DNA of 26,287 bases. Origin: Bacteroidales bacterium UBA5235 (lineage in GTDB: Bacteria; Bacteroidota; Bacteroidia; Bacteroidales; VadinHA17). The translations under genes were made by a program, and so were the position numbers. The notes beneath the pieces were generated by a model. It was not told the DNA's origin and made no database searches. It saw nothing but the letters and a program-made list of their open reading frames with translations. Numbering within the stretch: the stretch's first letter is position 1; each line of letters starts with the position of its first letter. Positions 1 through 7,680 of this stretch are shown piece after piece. The DNA is taken from positions 119,990 to 146,276 of the forward strand of contig DHUL01000051.1 in NCBI GenBank assembly GCA_002409145.1. The letters run 5' to 3'.

Positions 1-8
1 ACTGCAAT

Positions 9-593
9 TCACCTGGTGTCACCCGAACCGTTCTTCCTGCCATTGCGTGGCAGATAACGGAGCCATACGCCCGTAACGGCGAAAACAAGCAGCGAAAGGC
101 CGGTGAATGTCGTGTAGATCAGCTTGAAAATCTCACCGTCAAAGCCCAGGATCCTGTCAACTATCGACATGTCATGAATATCTTCAACCATGTCTGAACG
201 CCTGTTTTCAACGTAGAGTACCCTGCCCGTGGCGCCGTCAAGCTGAATGCCATGATAGTGACGTTCAAACACGAACTTGACCATCCCCTTGTCAGGCCTG
301 ATATCAATCCGGTCAAGCTCCTCGCTCAGGCCCTTCCTTCCCGTCTCATGCAGGGCCCTGATCGCTATCGCATTAAGCGAATCCAGGGGAAGCCATTGAC
401 TGAGATCGGTGGTGGTCCCGGTATGGGATACCGGATGCAGGTAGCCGTTGCTGTTCTTCTTCCACCCAAGGAGCAGCCCTGAAACCGCAACTATTACAAG
501 GACAACTGAGAGAAATGAGGCAGTGAGACGGTGGATCTTTCTGATGGTCCTGACCTTCGCTCCATTTCCGTTTCTTTCTGTTGCCAATTGCAT
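9..593 (-). CDS. PepSY-associated membrane protein (short form)
   Basis: A 194-residue protein with two membrane segments: one near residues 22-41, just after the KIHRLTA motif typical of PepSY-associated TM proteins, and one near residues 160-178. The loop between them carries a PepSY-like stretch (VKFVFERHYHGIQLDGATG, then a GRVLYVENR-type strand) and probably lies outside the cytoplasm. PepSY_TM proteins are often linked to iron or redox functions, but nothing here fixes the role. I chose ATG at 593 because AGGAAATT precedes it. The longer frame to 650 would need a TTG start. At under 200 residues it is shorter than the four-helix PepSY_TM proteins, but short two-helix forms are common in Bacteroidota. 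The next gene upstream ends 283 bases away, so co-transcription is uncertain. Confidence 0.82.
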   Translation of the reverse strand: MQLATERNGNGAKVRTIRKIHRLTASFLSVVLVIVAVSGLLLGWKKNSNGYLHPVSHTGTTTDLSQWLPLDSLNAIAIRALHETGRKGLSEELDRIDIRPDKGMVKFVFERHYHGIQLDGATGRVLYVENRRSDMVEDIHDMSIVDRILGFDGEIFKLIYTTFTGLSLLVFAVTGVWLRYLPRNGRKNGSGDTR

Positions 594-845
594 AATTTCC
601 TGTTTTTTTTTGAAGTGAGCAAAGAAAACACTCTCGTTCCGGATTTCCAAAAGCGCTGGCTGAATTGTAGTTCAGGAAGGCCACAGGCTTCCCATGACAG
701 CTACCCAAACGTTCTGAGGATCCCGAGGACGGATGACCACCCTGGCAGGAAAGATGTGTTATGAGACAGAAACGGGTCCTCTTAACAATTTTTCAGGAAG
801 AGGGCCTTTAAGGCGAGGCACGAGGAGAAAACCGTCATACATGGC

Positions 846-871
846 AACCCGGATCCTGTTGAGCCCGGGTT
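846..871 (-). terminator. Weak hairpin after the membrane-protein gene
   Basis: A perfect 7-bp inverted repeat, AACCCGG (846-852) and CCGGGTT (865-871), lies six bases past the stop of the minus-strand gene at 877-1725. The loop is 12 bases. No clear T-run follows on the minus strand, so this may be a weak or factor-dependent terminator, or an mRNA-end stabilizer. Confidence 0.3.
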
Positions 872-876
872 TGCTG

Positions 877-1725
877 TTATTTCACAGCCTCACAAACAGA
901 TGCGTATCTCCAGGCTTTCATGAATAGTCTTATGATGAAGAGTGCCTGGGTTGCTACAAAAAACAGGAATACCGTTATCCCCTTTTCAGGAGTGGAAGTG
1001 CCTGCTAACCACATCAATGCCAGGATAAATACGGCATTGATCAGCACAACGGCAAGTACAGTCAGGTATGAGTGCCAGAACCTCATCCTGAGCGCTCTGA
1101 ATCCTGCCCCGAGAGCCCTGAATACCTTACGTGACCCTGTGGCGGCTATCCACCTCCTTGAGGCGTCAGCCACAAAGAGCCATACAGGAAGTCCAAGAGC
1201 CCAGATCACAAATAAACCATAGATAATATTACCGGTCTGACCGGGTGAACCGGAGACAATCAGGCCTGCAATTATGGGGATACCTGTCAAGATGAAGGTG
1301 TAGGCACCTATAATCAACATCAGCAGCAGCGCGATCTTGAGAAACGGTATGAAGTTACCGGCTGATGTTCTCAGAAAGTCAGAGACCTTCAGACCTCCCC
1401 ATGCCAGTGAGAAACGCCTGAACAGCCCGCCTGCAAAAAACGTCATGATAAAGAACCCGACAAGACCGATAAGCATGGTTCCGGCAGAAACAGATGCTAT
1501 CAGTCCCCCGAAAGATTTGCCGAGGTCACCGGTAATGCCCAAATCAAAGCCGTCATTGAGACGTTCAACTGCCATACTGTTTCCAAATATCATATTCAGG
1601 AATGAACGGAGCGGATACCCGACCGCCAATGTAAGTACCAGGGTGGTAACCCAGATAAGGAGTATAAGTTTATATGAAGATGCCGCAGCAGCGGCCCCGT
1701 TCTTCAGTGTCTTGAATAAGCTCAT
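877..1725 (-). CDS. Multi-pass membrane protein of unknown function
   Basis: A 282-residue, very hydrophobic protein. About six membrane segments can be seen, near residues 20-40, 75-103, 127-158, 168-188, 220-242 and 250-270. I recognise no catalytic motif or cofactor site. A basic cluster between helices four and five (SRKVFRALGAGFRALRMRF) is probably cytoplasmic by the positive-inside rule. The gene starts 10 bases after the stop of the M1 peptidase gene on the same strand, so the two are very probably one transcript. A role linked to the peptidase, such as an accessory membrane partner, is inferred from this spacing only. Confidence 0.75.
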   Translation of the reverse strand: MSLFKTLKNGAAAAASSYKLILLIWVTTLVLTLAVGYPLRSFLNMIFGNSMAVERLNDGFDLGITGDLGKSFGGLIASVSAGTMLIGLVGFFIMTFFAGGLFRRFSLAWGGLKVSDFLRTSAGNFIPFLKIALLLMLIIGAYTFILTGIPIIAGLIVSGSPGQTGNIIYGLFVIWALGLPVWLFVADASRRWIAATGSRKVFRALGAGFRALRMRFWHSYLTVLAVVLINAVFILALMWLAGTSTPEKGITVFLFFVATQALFIIRLFMKAWRYASVCEAVK

Positions 1726-1735
1726 TTCCGGAAAT

Positions 1736-3700
1736 TTAAAGGGTGAAAACTGAAATCATCATCTGCATCAGGAGCACAAACTTGTTCAGCATACGTCTCG
1801 CGGCCGTCCGGTCGGGCTCCAGTGTCCACGAGTTGTTGATGCGGTTCACGTCCATGTCAATACGGTCAAGCGGATCGAGTTTTGCCCAGATTACCTTGCT
1901 GGAGCCGGTGTACTCAAAATCCCTGTAACTGGCCTTGCCGTCCCAGGTTTCAAGAACCTCCTTTCCGTTATCAAACCTGATGAGAATATCAACAGGCAGC
2001 ATAATGTCACCCAGCCTCTCGATACTTATCCTCGAGATATACAGCGTGTCACTTCTGCGATCACCGCGGGTGTAAGTCACCGAATCACCATCCACAACAC
2101 CCGAGTAACTCCTTATCTTGTAATTGGTGATTCCCGAGACTCTGTAGTCACATTCTCCTTTGCCATAAAGAACCTGTTCAAAAAACCAGTTCATGTTTTC
2201 ACCGAACCTGTCGCCATGTTCGCTCTTTACAACATCATTGACCACCGAGATAAAGTCACGCCCTGAAGGGTGGCGGAAAGCCCAGCGGTTGTAATACTCC
2301 CTGAAGACATTGTCCATAGTCTCATCACCAATAATTCCCTGGAGGGTGTGCAGCCATGTTGCCGCCTTGTTGTATGACATCATGGAATAGGTTCCGTGAG
2401 GATACATCCAGGAAGGGAGATCATTTGAGGCTATCGCGCGGCTTGGTGAACTGATGTAGGTGAGTCTCCCCTGATCAGTGTCTGACATCTTCAGGAAGGG
2501 CAGCTGAACGAGTCCGTAACCCCCGCCGTAATAATGATCCATGATACGCTGCTCCCAGTATGAATTAACACCTTCATCAAGCCATGGCTCCTCAAATTCA
2601 TTGCTTGCCATGATTCCCATGAAGTATGCATGACCAAACTCGTGTACAGTTACCATCTCCGGCATCTTCAGAAATACCGGTACTGCTCCGCCGCCCATAG
2701 TGGTAAACAGCGTGGTGTATTCCATCCCTCCTGCCCCTGAACCGGAGAGAGGAGGATCAACGAATGTCAGATGAGGCCATGGATATGGCCCCACCCTGGC
2801 AGCAAGATACTCAAGCGCATAAACAACTGCATCAAGGTGGTTTTCAGCCTTTGACAGGCCCATCTTACAGGTCAGCAAGGTTATATCGACATTATTCCAT
2901 TTCCTGGTCACAACCTTGTATCCCGGCCAGGCTGTCCATGCAAAATCAACGATATCCTCTGCCCTCCATATAACCTTTTTAAGGCCGCCGCCAAGATCTG
3001 TCTCTTCCATAAGCTTACCTCCCGAACCGGTAACAAATTCTGTGGGAAGGGTCACAGACACATTGTAAACCGAATGGTTCGAATAAAACTCAGAGTTGGG
3101 ATGAAACTGGTGACAGTTCCAGCCGTCGGCTTCACGTTGTCGCATACCCGCCGTCTCATAAACCCCGAACTTCGGAAACCACTGTGCCACAAAATGAAAA
3201 TCTTCATTATAGCCGGTTCGCTGAATCGGGGATGGTAACTTGGAGACGAAGTCAATCTTCAGTACAAGAGTGTCTCCGGGAGCTACGGGCTCAGGAAGAA
3301 CAACTCTCAGTACCGTTTTGTCATTTACATTTCCGTCATCAGGTGAAACATATCCGTAAGATCCGGAGAGGTCATTTCCCATGCCATCTTTCATTGAGCT
3401 GATCTTCACCCAGCCCCATCCGTCGTCGCCTGCCGCAGACCATCTGCCTCCGGAGGCAAAGGTGCTCTGACTGCTGCTGAACGCGTTGAGATACATGTGC
3501 ATCATTGCCTCCCCCACCGGTTTAGATGAGTGATTAACCCACCACGCATTCATCATACCGTTGAGTGTGTGCTTCACCGGATCAAGGGTCACGTCAATAT
3601 CATATCCTGTAAGCCTTTGACTCAGAGGCTTGTCAATAACAATCTGCCCGCCGGCCGTAATCGGAAGCAGACACAGAAAAACAAGTAAAATTCCTCTCAT
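1736..3700 (-). CDS. M1-family zinc metallopeptidase, exported
   Basis: A 654-residue protein with a signal peptide (residues 1-19, ending AGGQ) and the gluzincin site HEFGH at 353-357, followed 18 residues later by the third zinc ligand Glu376 (WLDEG). The exopeptidase motif is GGMEY at 324-328, in place of the classical GAMEN. Tyr443 (MSYNKAA) is the likely transition-state Tyr. An N-terminal beta-domain (about 25-260) comes before the thermolysin-like domain. The protein should cleave peptides in the periplasm or at the cell surface. The true substrate is unknown, and M1 members of this type in Bacteroidota are often annotated only as M1 family metallopeptidase. The gene diverges from the TetR gene across 86 bases and is followed by the membrane-protein gene after 10 bases. 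Confidence 0.93.
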   Translation of the reverse strand: MRGILLVFLCLLPITAGGQIVIDKPLSQRLTGYDIDVTLDPVKHTLNGMMNAWWVNHSSKPVGEAMMHMYLNAFSSSQSTFASGGRWSAAGDDGWGWVKISSMKDGMGNDLSGSYGYVSPDDGNVNDKTVLRVVLPEPVAPGDTLVLKIDFVSKLPSPIQRTGYNEDFHFVAQWFPKFGVYETAGMRQREADGWNCHQFHPNSEFYSNHSVYNVSVTLPTEFVTGSGGKLMEETDLGGGLKKVIWRAEDIVDFAWTAWPGYKVVTRKWNNVDITLLTCKMGLSKAENHLDAVVYALEYLAARVGPYPWPHLTFVDPPLSGSGAGGMEYTTLFTTMGGGAVPVFLKMPEMVTVHEFGHAYFMGIMASNEFEEPWLDEGVNSYWEQRIMDHYYGGGYGLVQLPFLKMSDTDQGRLTYISSPSRAIASNDLPSWMYPHGTYSMMSYNKAATWLHTLQGIIGDETMDNVFREYYNRWAFRHPSGRDFISVVNDVVKSEHGDRFGENMNWFFEQVLYGKGECDYRVSGITNYKIRSYSGVVDGDSVTYTRGDRRSDTLYISRISIERLGDIMLPVDILIRFDNGKEVLETWDGKASYRDFEYTGSSKVIWAKLDPLDRIDMDVNRINNSWTLEPDRTAARRMLNKFVLLMQMMISVFTL

Positions 3701-3756
3701 TACAGTCCGTTTAATGAATAAAACCTTAAAATTAAGTCATAATTTCCTTGCTTTAC

Positions 3757-3764
3757 TAACTTTG
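3757..3764 (+). promoter_or_regulatory. Bacteroidota -7 promoter box for the TetR gene
   Basis: TAACTTTG matches the TAnnTTTG -7 consensus exactly and lies 22 bases before the ATG at 3787, giving a very short leader. A convincing -33 TTTG at the usual distance is not seen; TTG at 3748-3750 is too close. Confidence 0.5.
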
Positions 3765-3787
3765 CACATATTTCGTATTTTGTGCAA
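3762..3787 (+). promoter_or_regulatory. Perfect palindrome over the TetR gene start (possible operator)
   Basis: TTGCACA (3762-3768) and TGTGCAA (3781-3787) form a perfect 7-bp inverted repeat with a 12-base AT-rich spacer. It overlaps the -7 box on the left and the first base of the start codon on the right. Position and symmetry fit a TetR dimer acting on its own gene, and perhaps on the divergent M1 peptidase operon. The assignment of the regulator is inference. Confidence 0.5.
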
Positions 3788-4368
3788 TGGCAAAAAGGAG
3801 TACGCGTGACATGATTATTGACGTTGCTGACGGGCTGTTTGCCACCGTAGGTCTGCGAAGGACCACTATGGAAACGATTGCTGCGGCAGCCGGGCGGGGC
3901 AGGCGTACGGTCTATATGTATTTCAGGAACAAAGCCGAGATCTATGAGGCAGTGGTTGAGAAGGAGATCAGGCATATTATTGTGCCGCTGAGCTCCCTGA
4001 CGCGGTCAGATGGAGACCTGGCAACTATCATTCATCGTTACGGTGAAGAGAGGATGAGGCGACTGAGTGCGCTTATAATGCATAATTCGCTGCTGATGAA
4101 GGACTTCGCTCAGGGACACAGCAGGGTAGAGAAGCTTAGGGACAAGCTTCAGAAGGCTGAGATGCAGATACTCATCCCTCTCTTCAGGAGGCATCTGTCT
4201 GAGACTGAGGAGACAGGGAAAATATCACCGGAAGACTGTGCCTGGCTTTACATGGGGATGCTTCGTGGTAACGACAGGCTTCTGACAAAGACAGACGGTC
4301 TCATTGAAGCTATCCGTCTCTCGTCAATTTCTTCCCGGATTTTGCTCAGTGCCATCTCTGGCAGTTGA
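3787..4368 (+). CDS. TetR/AcrR-family transcriptional regulator
   Basis: A 193-residue protein with the N-terminal TetR helix-turn-helix at about residues 8-55. It includes TTMETIAAAAGRGRRTVYMY and the following FRNKAEIYEAVVE helix, the typical DNA-reading part of the family. The C-terminal two thirds is helical and variable, as expected for the ligand and dimer domain, and gives no hint of the ligand. Length is normal for TetR. The gene diverges from the M1 peptidase operon, and a palindrome overlaps its start, so autoregulation and control of the divergent operon are plausible. It lies more than 7 kb from the xylan operon and faces away from the genes between, so it is not an obvious regulator of that operon. 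Confidence 0.93.
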   Translation: MAKRSTRDMIIDVADGLFATVGLRRTTMETIAAAAGRGRRTVYMYFRNKAEIYEAVVEKEIRHIIVPLSSLTRSDGDLATIIHRYGEERMRRLSALIMHNSLLMKDFAQGHSRVEKLRDKLQKAEMQILIPLFRRHLSETEETGKISPEDCAWLYMGMLRGNDRLLTKTDGLIEAIRLSSISSRILLSAISGS

Positions 4369-4476
4369 GCACTGTTCATGTTTCAGGATCATATGAATCT
4401 GTTCCCGGGTACGTATCATATCCTGATAAGGCGGGCACCTTTGTACAACCGGTTATGCCGCCCGTGACCGGCTGAA

Positions 4477-5499
4477 TCAGCTCAGGGAGCGGTATTTTCT
4501 CATGATGTCGCCTGAATTCATCATGAAATCGATATACTGTGCACGGGTATAGGGAAGATTGTTTTCTGATTTCTTCATTGATAGCTTCCCGCGGAAGCTT
4601 TCAAGGTTCTTATAACCGTGGCTGTCCATCCATTTTTCTATCTCTTCGGTCATTGATTTTACCACTTCAACCCCGTTGCGGTAGAGTGTGCTGACAACCT
4701 GTACCGTATCAGCCCCGGCAAGGATCATCTTTATGACATCATTGGCTGAATATACTCCTGTTGAGGTGCACACCGACGAGTTAACATTACCATACAGCAT
4801 ACCGGTGAACCTGAGCGGGAGCCTGTTGTCCTCGCTGCTGCTGAGGTTATAGGGCATTGTATGTTTCTCACTGTAGATGTCGATATCTGGCTGAATCAGC
4901 CTGTTGAAAACTACAACGGCATCAGCACCTGCCCTGTCAAGTTCTGTAATGAAGTTAAGTGTGTTTGTATAGTATGGAGTGAGCTTCACTGCCACTGGTA
5001 TCTTCACGACTTCTTTAACCTTGCGAAGGGTCTCCACCTGTTTCTTTTCAATCGTTTCACGATCATTGGCCGACTCATCAGGAAGCGAATAGAAATTCAG
5101 TTCCAGTCCATCAACACCTGTGGATGCGGCTTTTGCTGCGTATTCAACCCATACCTCATCGGTGATGGCATTGAGGCTGGCAAAAAAAGGAACTGAAACA
5201 GCCTCCCTGGCTTTCTTCAGGTGCAGAAGATAATCTTCAGGCGATTCAGGCACTGATTGGGAGTTGGGAAATAGCGTCACCTGTTCGGCGTGTCTGTGCT
5301 CATACTCGGTTTTGAGTTCATACAGCTCAAGATTTTCGAGTTGTACCTGCTCTTCGAAGAGAGATTTGTAGACGATGGCTGCAACACCTGCCTGTTCCAG
5401 TTTCTGCAGGTTATGAATGTCAGTAACCAGGTTGCTGGCGCCTGCAATAACAGGGCTCTTCAGCTCGATGCCCATGTAGTGTGTTCTCAGATCTGCCAT
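4477..5499 (-). CDS. Dihydroorotate dehydrogenase-like flavoprotein
   Basis: A 340-residue TIM-barrel protein of the PyrD-like group. It starts MADLRTHYMGIELKSPVIAG, a typical DHODH opening, and has VAVKLTPYYTN at 169-179 and an FMN-phosphate region at about 246-275 (STGVYSANDVIKMILAGADT). The active-site loop reads ELNFYSLPDE (133-142), where class 1A dihydroorotate dehydrogenases have ELNxSCPN. Ser138 therefore sits where the catalytic Cys would be. Proteins of this kind are usually named dihydroorotate dehydrogenase-like, and their reaction in pyrimidine synthesis is not assured. There are no pyrimidine genes nearby. The gene is convergent with the TetR gene, and the glutathione peroxidase upstream has its own terminator, so it is probably transcribed alone. 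Confidence 0.88.
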   Translation of the reverse strand: MADLRTHYMGIELKSPVIAGASNLVTDIHNLQKLEQAGVAAIVYKSLFEEQVQLENLELYELKTEYEHRHAEQVTLFPNSQSVPESPEDYLLHLKKAREAVSVPFFASLNAITDEVWVEYAAKAASTGVDGLELNFYSLPDESANDRETIEKKQVETLRKVKEVVKIPVAVKLTPYYTNTLNFITELDRAGADAVVVFNRLIQPDIDIYSEKHTMPYNLSSSEDNRLPLRFTGMLYGNVNSSVCTSTGVYSANDVIKMILAGADTVQVVSTLYRNGVEVVKSMTEEIEKWMDSHGYKNLESFRGKLSMKKSENNLPYTRAQYIDFMMNSGDIMRKYRSLS

Positions 5500-5626
5500 G
5501 ACGTTTATTTTTTTATGTATAACAACTGGTTAAACAAAAAGTTCGGTTTTAACCTGATTAAAACGTATGTGGCAGGCCAGATCCCGGGGGATGGATTTAC
5601 CGTTCAGGGTGCAGGTACTAAAGCAG

Positions 5627-5651
5627 AAAAAAAATGGCCGGAGTACCGGCC
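5627..5651 (-). terminator. Rho-independent terminator of the glutathione peroxidase gene
   Basis: Read on the minus strand, a GGCCGG-TACT-CCGGCC hairpin (5636-5651) is followed by one A and then eight T. It lies just past the stop of the gene at 5675-6235. Confidence 0.85.
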
Positions 5652-5674
5652 GTAATTATATGGGTGGGAAGAAT

Positions 5675-6235
5675 TTATTTAGCCTGGGTAAATTGTCCCC
5701 TGGTAACCCAGTTGATCACCTCGTCAGAGAGAGGTTTGACAGCGGGCTTGAAGAAACCAACGAGTTTGCCGTTCTCATCAATGATATATTTCTGGAAGTT
5801 CCATGACACCTCGGAGTCGAGCACACCATTGGCGCTTTTGCTTGTGAGCCATCTGTAGAGGGGGTGCATATCATTGCCCTTGACGGATATTTTTGACATC
5901 ATCGGGAAGGTCACTCCGTACTTGCTGTTGCAGAATTGTTTTATCTCCTCATTGGTTCCGGGTTCCTGGTTCATGAAGTTGTTTGCCGGAAATCCGATAA
6001 TGACCAGTTTCTGCCTGTATGCCTTATTGAGCAGTTCGAGGTCCTTATACTGGGGAGTATTACCGCATTTTGAAGCGGTATTTACTATCATCACCTTTTT
6101 GCCTTTCAGGTCAGCCATGCTGTACTGTTGACCGTCAATAGATTCAACGGTAAAGTCGTAGAACGACTTCTGTGAAAGGACAGGTGCCAGGATGAAGGTC
6201 ATCAGAGCTGCCATGGCAATGAGATTTTTTTTCAT
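5675..6235 (-). CDS. Glutathione peroxidase family protein (Cys type), exported
   Basis: A 186-residue thiol peroxidase of the GPx family, reducing hydrogen peroxide or organic peroxides. Residues 1-21 form a signal peptide, which places it in the periplasm. The peroxidatic residue is Cys57 in NTASKCGNT. The second family block is GFPANNFMNQEPGTNEEI, and Trp145-Asn146 in WNFQKY complete the site. Cys102 in QFCNSKYGVTFP occupies the place of the resolving Cys in thioredoxin-dependent GPx enzymes, so the reductant is more likely thioredoxin-like than glutathione. The usual active-site Gln (FPxNQF) is Asn86 here, a variation seen in other bacterial members. No selenocysteine is involved. It is a single-gene unit with a terminator downstream. 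Confidence 0.93.
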   Translation of the reverse strand: MKKNLIAMAALMTFILAPVLSQKSFYDFTVESIDGQQYSMADLKGKKVMIVNTASKCGNTPQYKDLELLNKAYRQKLVIIGFPANNFMNQEPGTNEEIKQFCNSKYGVTFPMMSKISVKGNDMHPLYRWLTSKSANGVLDSEVSWNFQKYIIDENGKLVGFFKPAVKPLSDEVINWVTRGQFTQAK

Positions 6236-6333
6236 GTTTCAGTCATTTAGTTCACTAATAACAAACCTGGTGCCAAATGGTTTCTATACCGGCAATAAAA
6301 CGGTCAGGGAGGCCGAAGTTACAAAAATCTTTT

Positions 6334-6341
6334 TATTTTTG
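6334..6341 (+). promoter_or_regulatory. Bacteroidota -7 promoter box for tRNA-Pro
   Basis: TATTTTTG matches TAnnTTTG exactly, and its last base is 12 bases before the tRNA 5' end. That fits a transcript starting a few bases before the mature tRNA. No clear -33 TTTG is seen. Confidence 0.5.
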
Positions 6342-6352
6342 CATCGCCGATT

Positions 6353-6427
6353 CGGGGTATAGCGCAGTCCGGTTAGCGCATCTGGTTTGGGACCAGAGGG
6401 TCGTGTGTTCGAATCACACTACCCCGA
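6353..6427 (+). tRNA. tRNA-Pro (anticodon TGG)
   Basis: The cloverleaf is complete. The acceptor stem is CGGGGTA (6353-6359) with TACCCCG (6420-6426) and discriminator A6427. The D arm is GCGC...GCGC. The anticodon stem is TCTGG/CCAGA around loop TTTGGGA, with anticodon TGG at 6388-6390. The T arm is GTGTG-TTCGAAT-CACAC. The 3' CCA is not encoded (CAT follows), as is usual in Bacteroidota. It decodes CCA and CCG and, by wobble, probably other Pro codons. It stands alone, flanked by its own promoter box and terminator. Confidence 0.97.
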
Positions 6428-6435
6428 CATAAGAT

Positions 6436-6478
6436 AAAGCCCGACCCGCCGATAGGCGGTACGGGCTTTTATTTTTTT
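6436..6478 (+). terminator. Rho-independent terminator after tRNA-Pro
   Basis: AAAGCCCG (6436-6443) pairs with CGGGCTTT (6462-6469). The inner helix is CCGCC-GATA-GGCGG (6446-6459). The run TTTTATTTTTTT follows on the plus strand. The stem is also preceded by A-rich sequence, so it may partly serve the converging minus-strand gene at 6529-7383. Confidence 0.88.
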
Positions 6479-6528
6479 CGAGCAATGAAAGCTCGCTTTC
6501 AGAAGCGGGTTTTGAGCAGGTCAAATTT

Positions 6529-7383
6529 TTATTCCTTAAGCATTTCCATAGCCTTCTCCCCTATCTCCTCACCGGCCAGTGCGTACTCAATGAGAGTTAC
6601 TTCCAGGAATTTTTCAGCTTTTTCCTCTGACTGGGCGCGCTGCAAATGAAGGTGCCCGGTCTGGGGATTATTATTGAGGATTGAGGGCTGTCCCTGATAC
6701 TTCCCAAAGATAACAAAGCTCATCCGTAATCCCCTTGCATACGCTCCCACCCTCGATTTGCCGCACATTCCGGTGACGTTGTCCCCGGGATCCTGTAATT
6801 CATCATAAATAAGAGTGGTAAGCATTCCTTGGTTACTTAGTTCTTCAAGCCTGCGGTAGAGTCTTGATTCCTTGGAGATCATGCTGGCACCCATTACGAG
6901 GTTAATATCAGGTTTCTCCTTTCCGGAACTACCGAAAAAGTCGGCCAGCATGATTCCAACCTGTGCTGTCAGAGCAGTCCCGAAACTGGATGAAACAATG
7001 TTGATATCTGAAGTTTCGTCATGCAGGGCTTCCAATATAGTCTTGTAAGCAATCACTGTTTTTTTGTTCTTTTCAGGTTTCCGCATGGGTTTCTGTCCTC
7101 TGCTGAGCGCCCAGGCAACATTGCTGATACTCGACTTGCTGACAACTTCATCAATAATTTTAAAATCCTCACCCAGAAGATCATTCATAGCATCACAGTA
7201 AGTCCGGGTAAATGCATTAGGAGAGTTTTTCCCATGATAGGCTCCACCAGGTATAAAGAAGAAACTATGTATCTTAAACTCTTCCTGTGCTGAAACATCC
7301 CTTGTGTATGGATTTGCCAGGTGAAGGATTACCGAGAGTAAAATCACCTTGACAGACGACAAAATGAAGTAAGCTCGTTCCAT
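6529..7383 (-). CDS. Secreted alpha/beta-hydrolase-like protein, unclassified
   Basis: A 284-residue protein I cannot place in a named family. It has an N-terminal hydrophobic segment (about residues 7-32, ending SAQ), which reads as a signal peptide. Features that suggest an alpha/beta-hydrolase fold are a beta-strand and loop FFFIPGGAYHG at 41-51, like an oxyanion-loop region; a nucleophile-elbow-like INIVSSSFGTALTA at 127-140, with Ser133 in SxSxG context instead of GxSxG; Asp198 or Asp201; and His244 or His246 (QTGHLHLQ). The triad is inferred, not shown. A good promoter lies about 130 bases upstream. The gene converges on the tRNA terminator. It could instead be a non-enzymatic relative, and the substrate is unknown. 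Confidence 0.75.
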   Translation of the reverse strand: MERAYFILSSVKVILLSVILHLANPYTRDVSAQEEFKIHSFFFIPGGAYHGKNSPNAFTRTYCDAMNDLLGEDFKIIDEVVSKSSISNVAWALSRGQKPMRKPEKNKKTVIAYKTILEALHDETSDINIVSSSFGTALTAQVGIMLADFFGSSGKEKPDINLVMGASMISKESRLYRRLEELSNQGMLTTLIYDELQDPGDNVTGMCGKSRVGAYARGLRMSFVIFGKYQGQPSILNNNPQTGHLHLQRAQSEEKAEKFLEVTLIEYALAGEEIGEKAMEMLKE

Positions 7384-7680
7384 TGGATGTTAGCTTATTT
7401 CAATAACCCGGCATGACAGAAATAAAGTAAAGAATGGTTAATACTTGTCCTTCAATCTCACTTTTCTTAAGAATAAATCCCGATAACCGGTGCAGGTTTA
7501 CGGTTTCCCTTCTCTATGATACTCAAATTTAAACAAAAATGGGGGCGGTGTCAAGTTATTTTCAACTATTCAGGGGCTAATACAATCCTCACATGTGAAA
7601 TTCGTCTCTCCCCTCATCCTCGCCCGGAACAGGTTTTTTACCATCGCGGTAAAGGAGCCAGTCAGGATGACCTTTCTGTT
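7384..7680. other. Intergenic region of 297 bases with a minus-strand leader
   Basis: This lies between two minus-strand genes. I see no convincing coding frame; a 63-codon plus-strand frame at 7516-7707 overlaps the promoter and the 3' end of the neighbouring gene and is probably chance. The right half contains the promoter of the 6529-7383 gene. The remaining 130 bases would be its 5' leader. No terminator for the 7681-8925 gene is evident. Confidence 0.6.
7524..7555 (-). promoter_or_regulatory. Bacteroidota-type promoter of the 6529-7383 gene
   Basis: On the minus strand, CTTGACA (7555-7549) is followed by TAAATTTG (7531-7524), an exact match to TAnnTTTG. TTG and the -7 box are separated by 20 bases, close to the spacing known for Bacteroidota sigma factor sites. 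Transcription would start near 7516. Confidence 0.6.

Noticed and set aside
594..650. N-terminal extension of the PepSY-type protein starting at 650
   Set aside because: It needs a TTG start with no ribosome site, while ATG 593 has AGGAAATT just before it and a normal N-terminus.
4369..4476. Imperfect GGCGG/CCGCC hairpin between the converging TetR and PyrD-like genes
   Set aside because: Only five bases pair around a long loop, with no T-run, so it is not a credible terminator.
5675..6235. Possible selenocysteine glutathione peroxidase
   Set aside because: The active-site codon is for Cys and the frame has no internal TGA.
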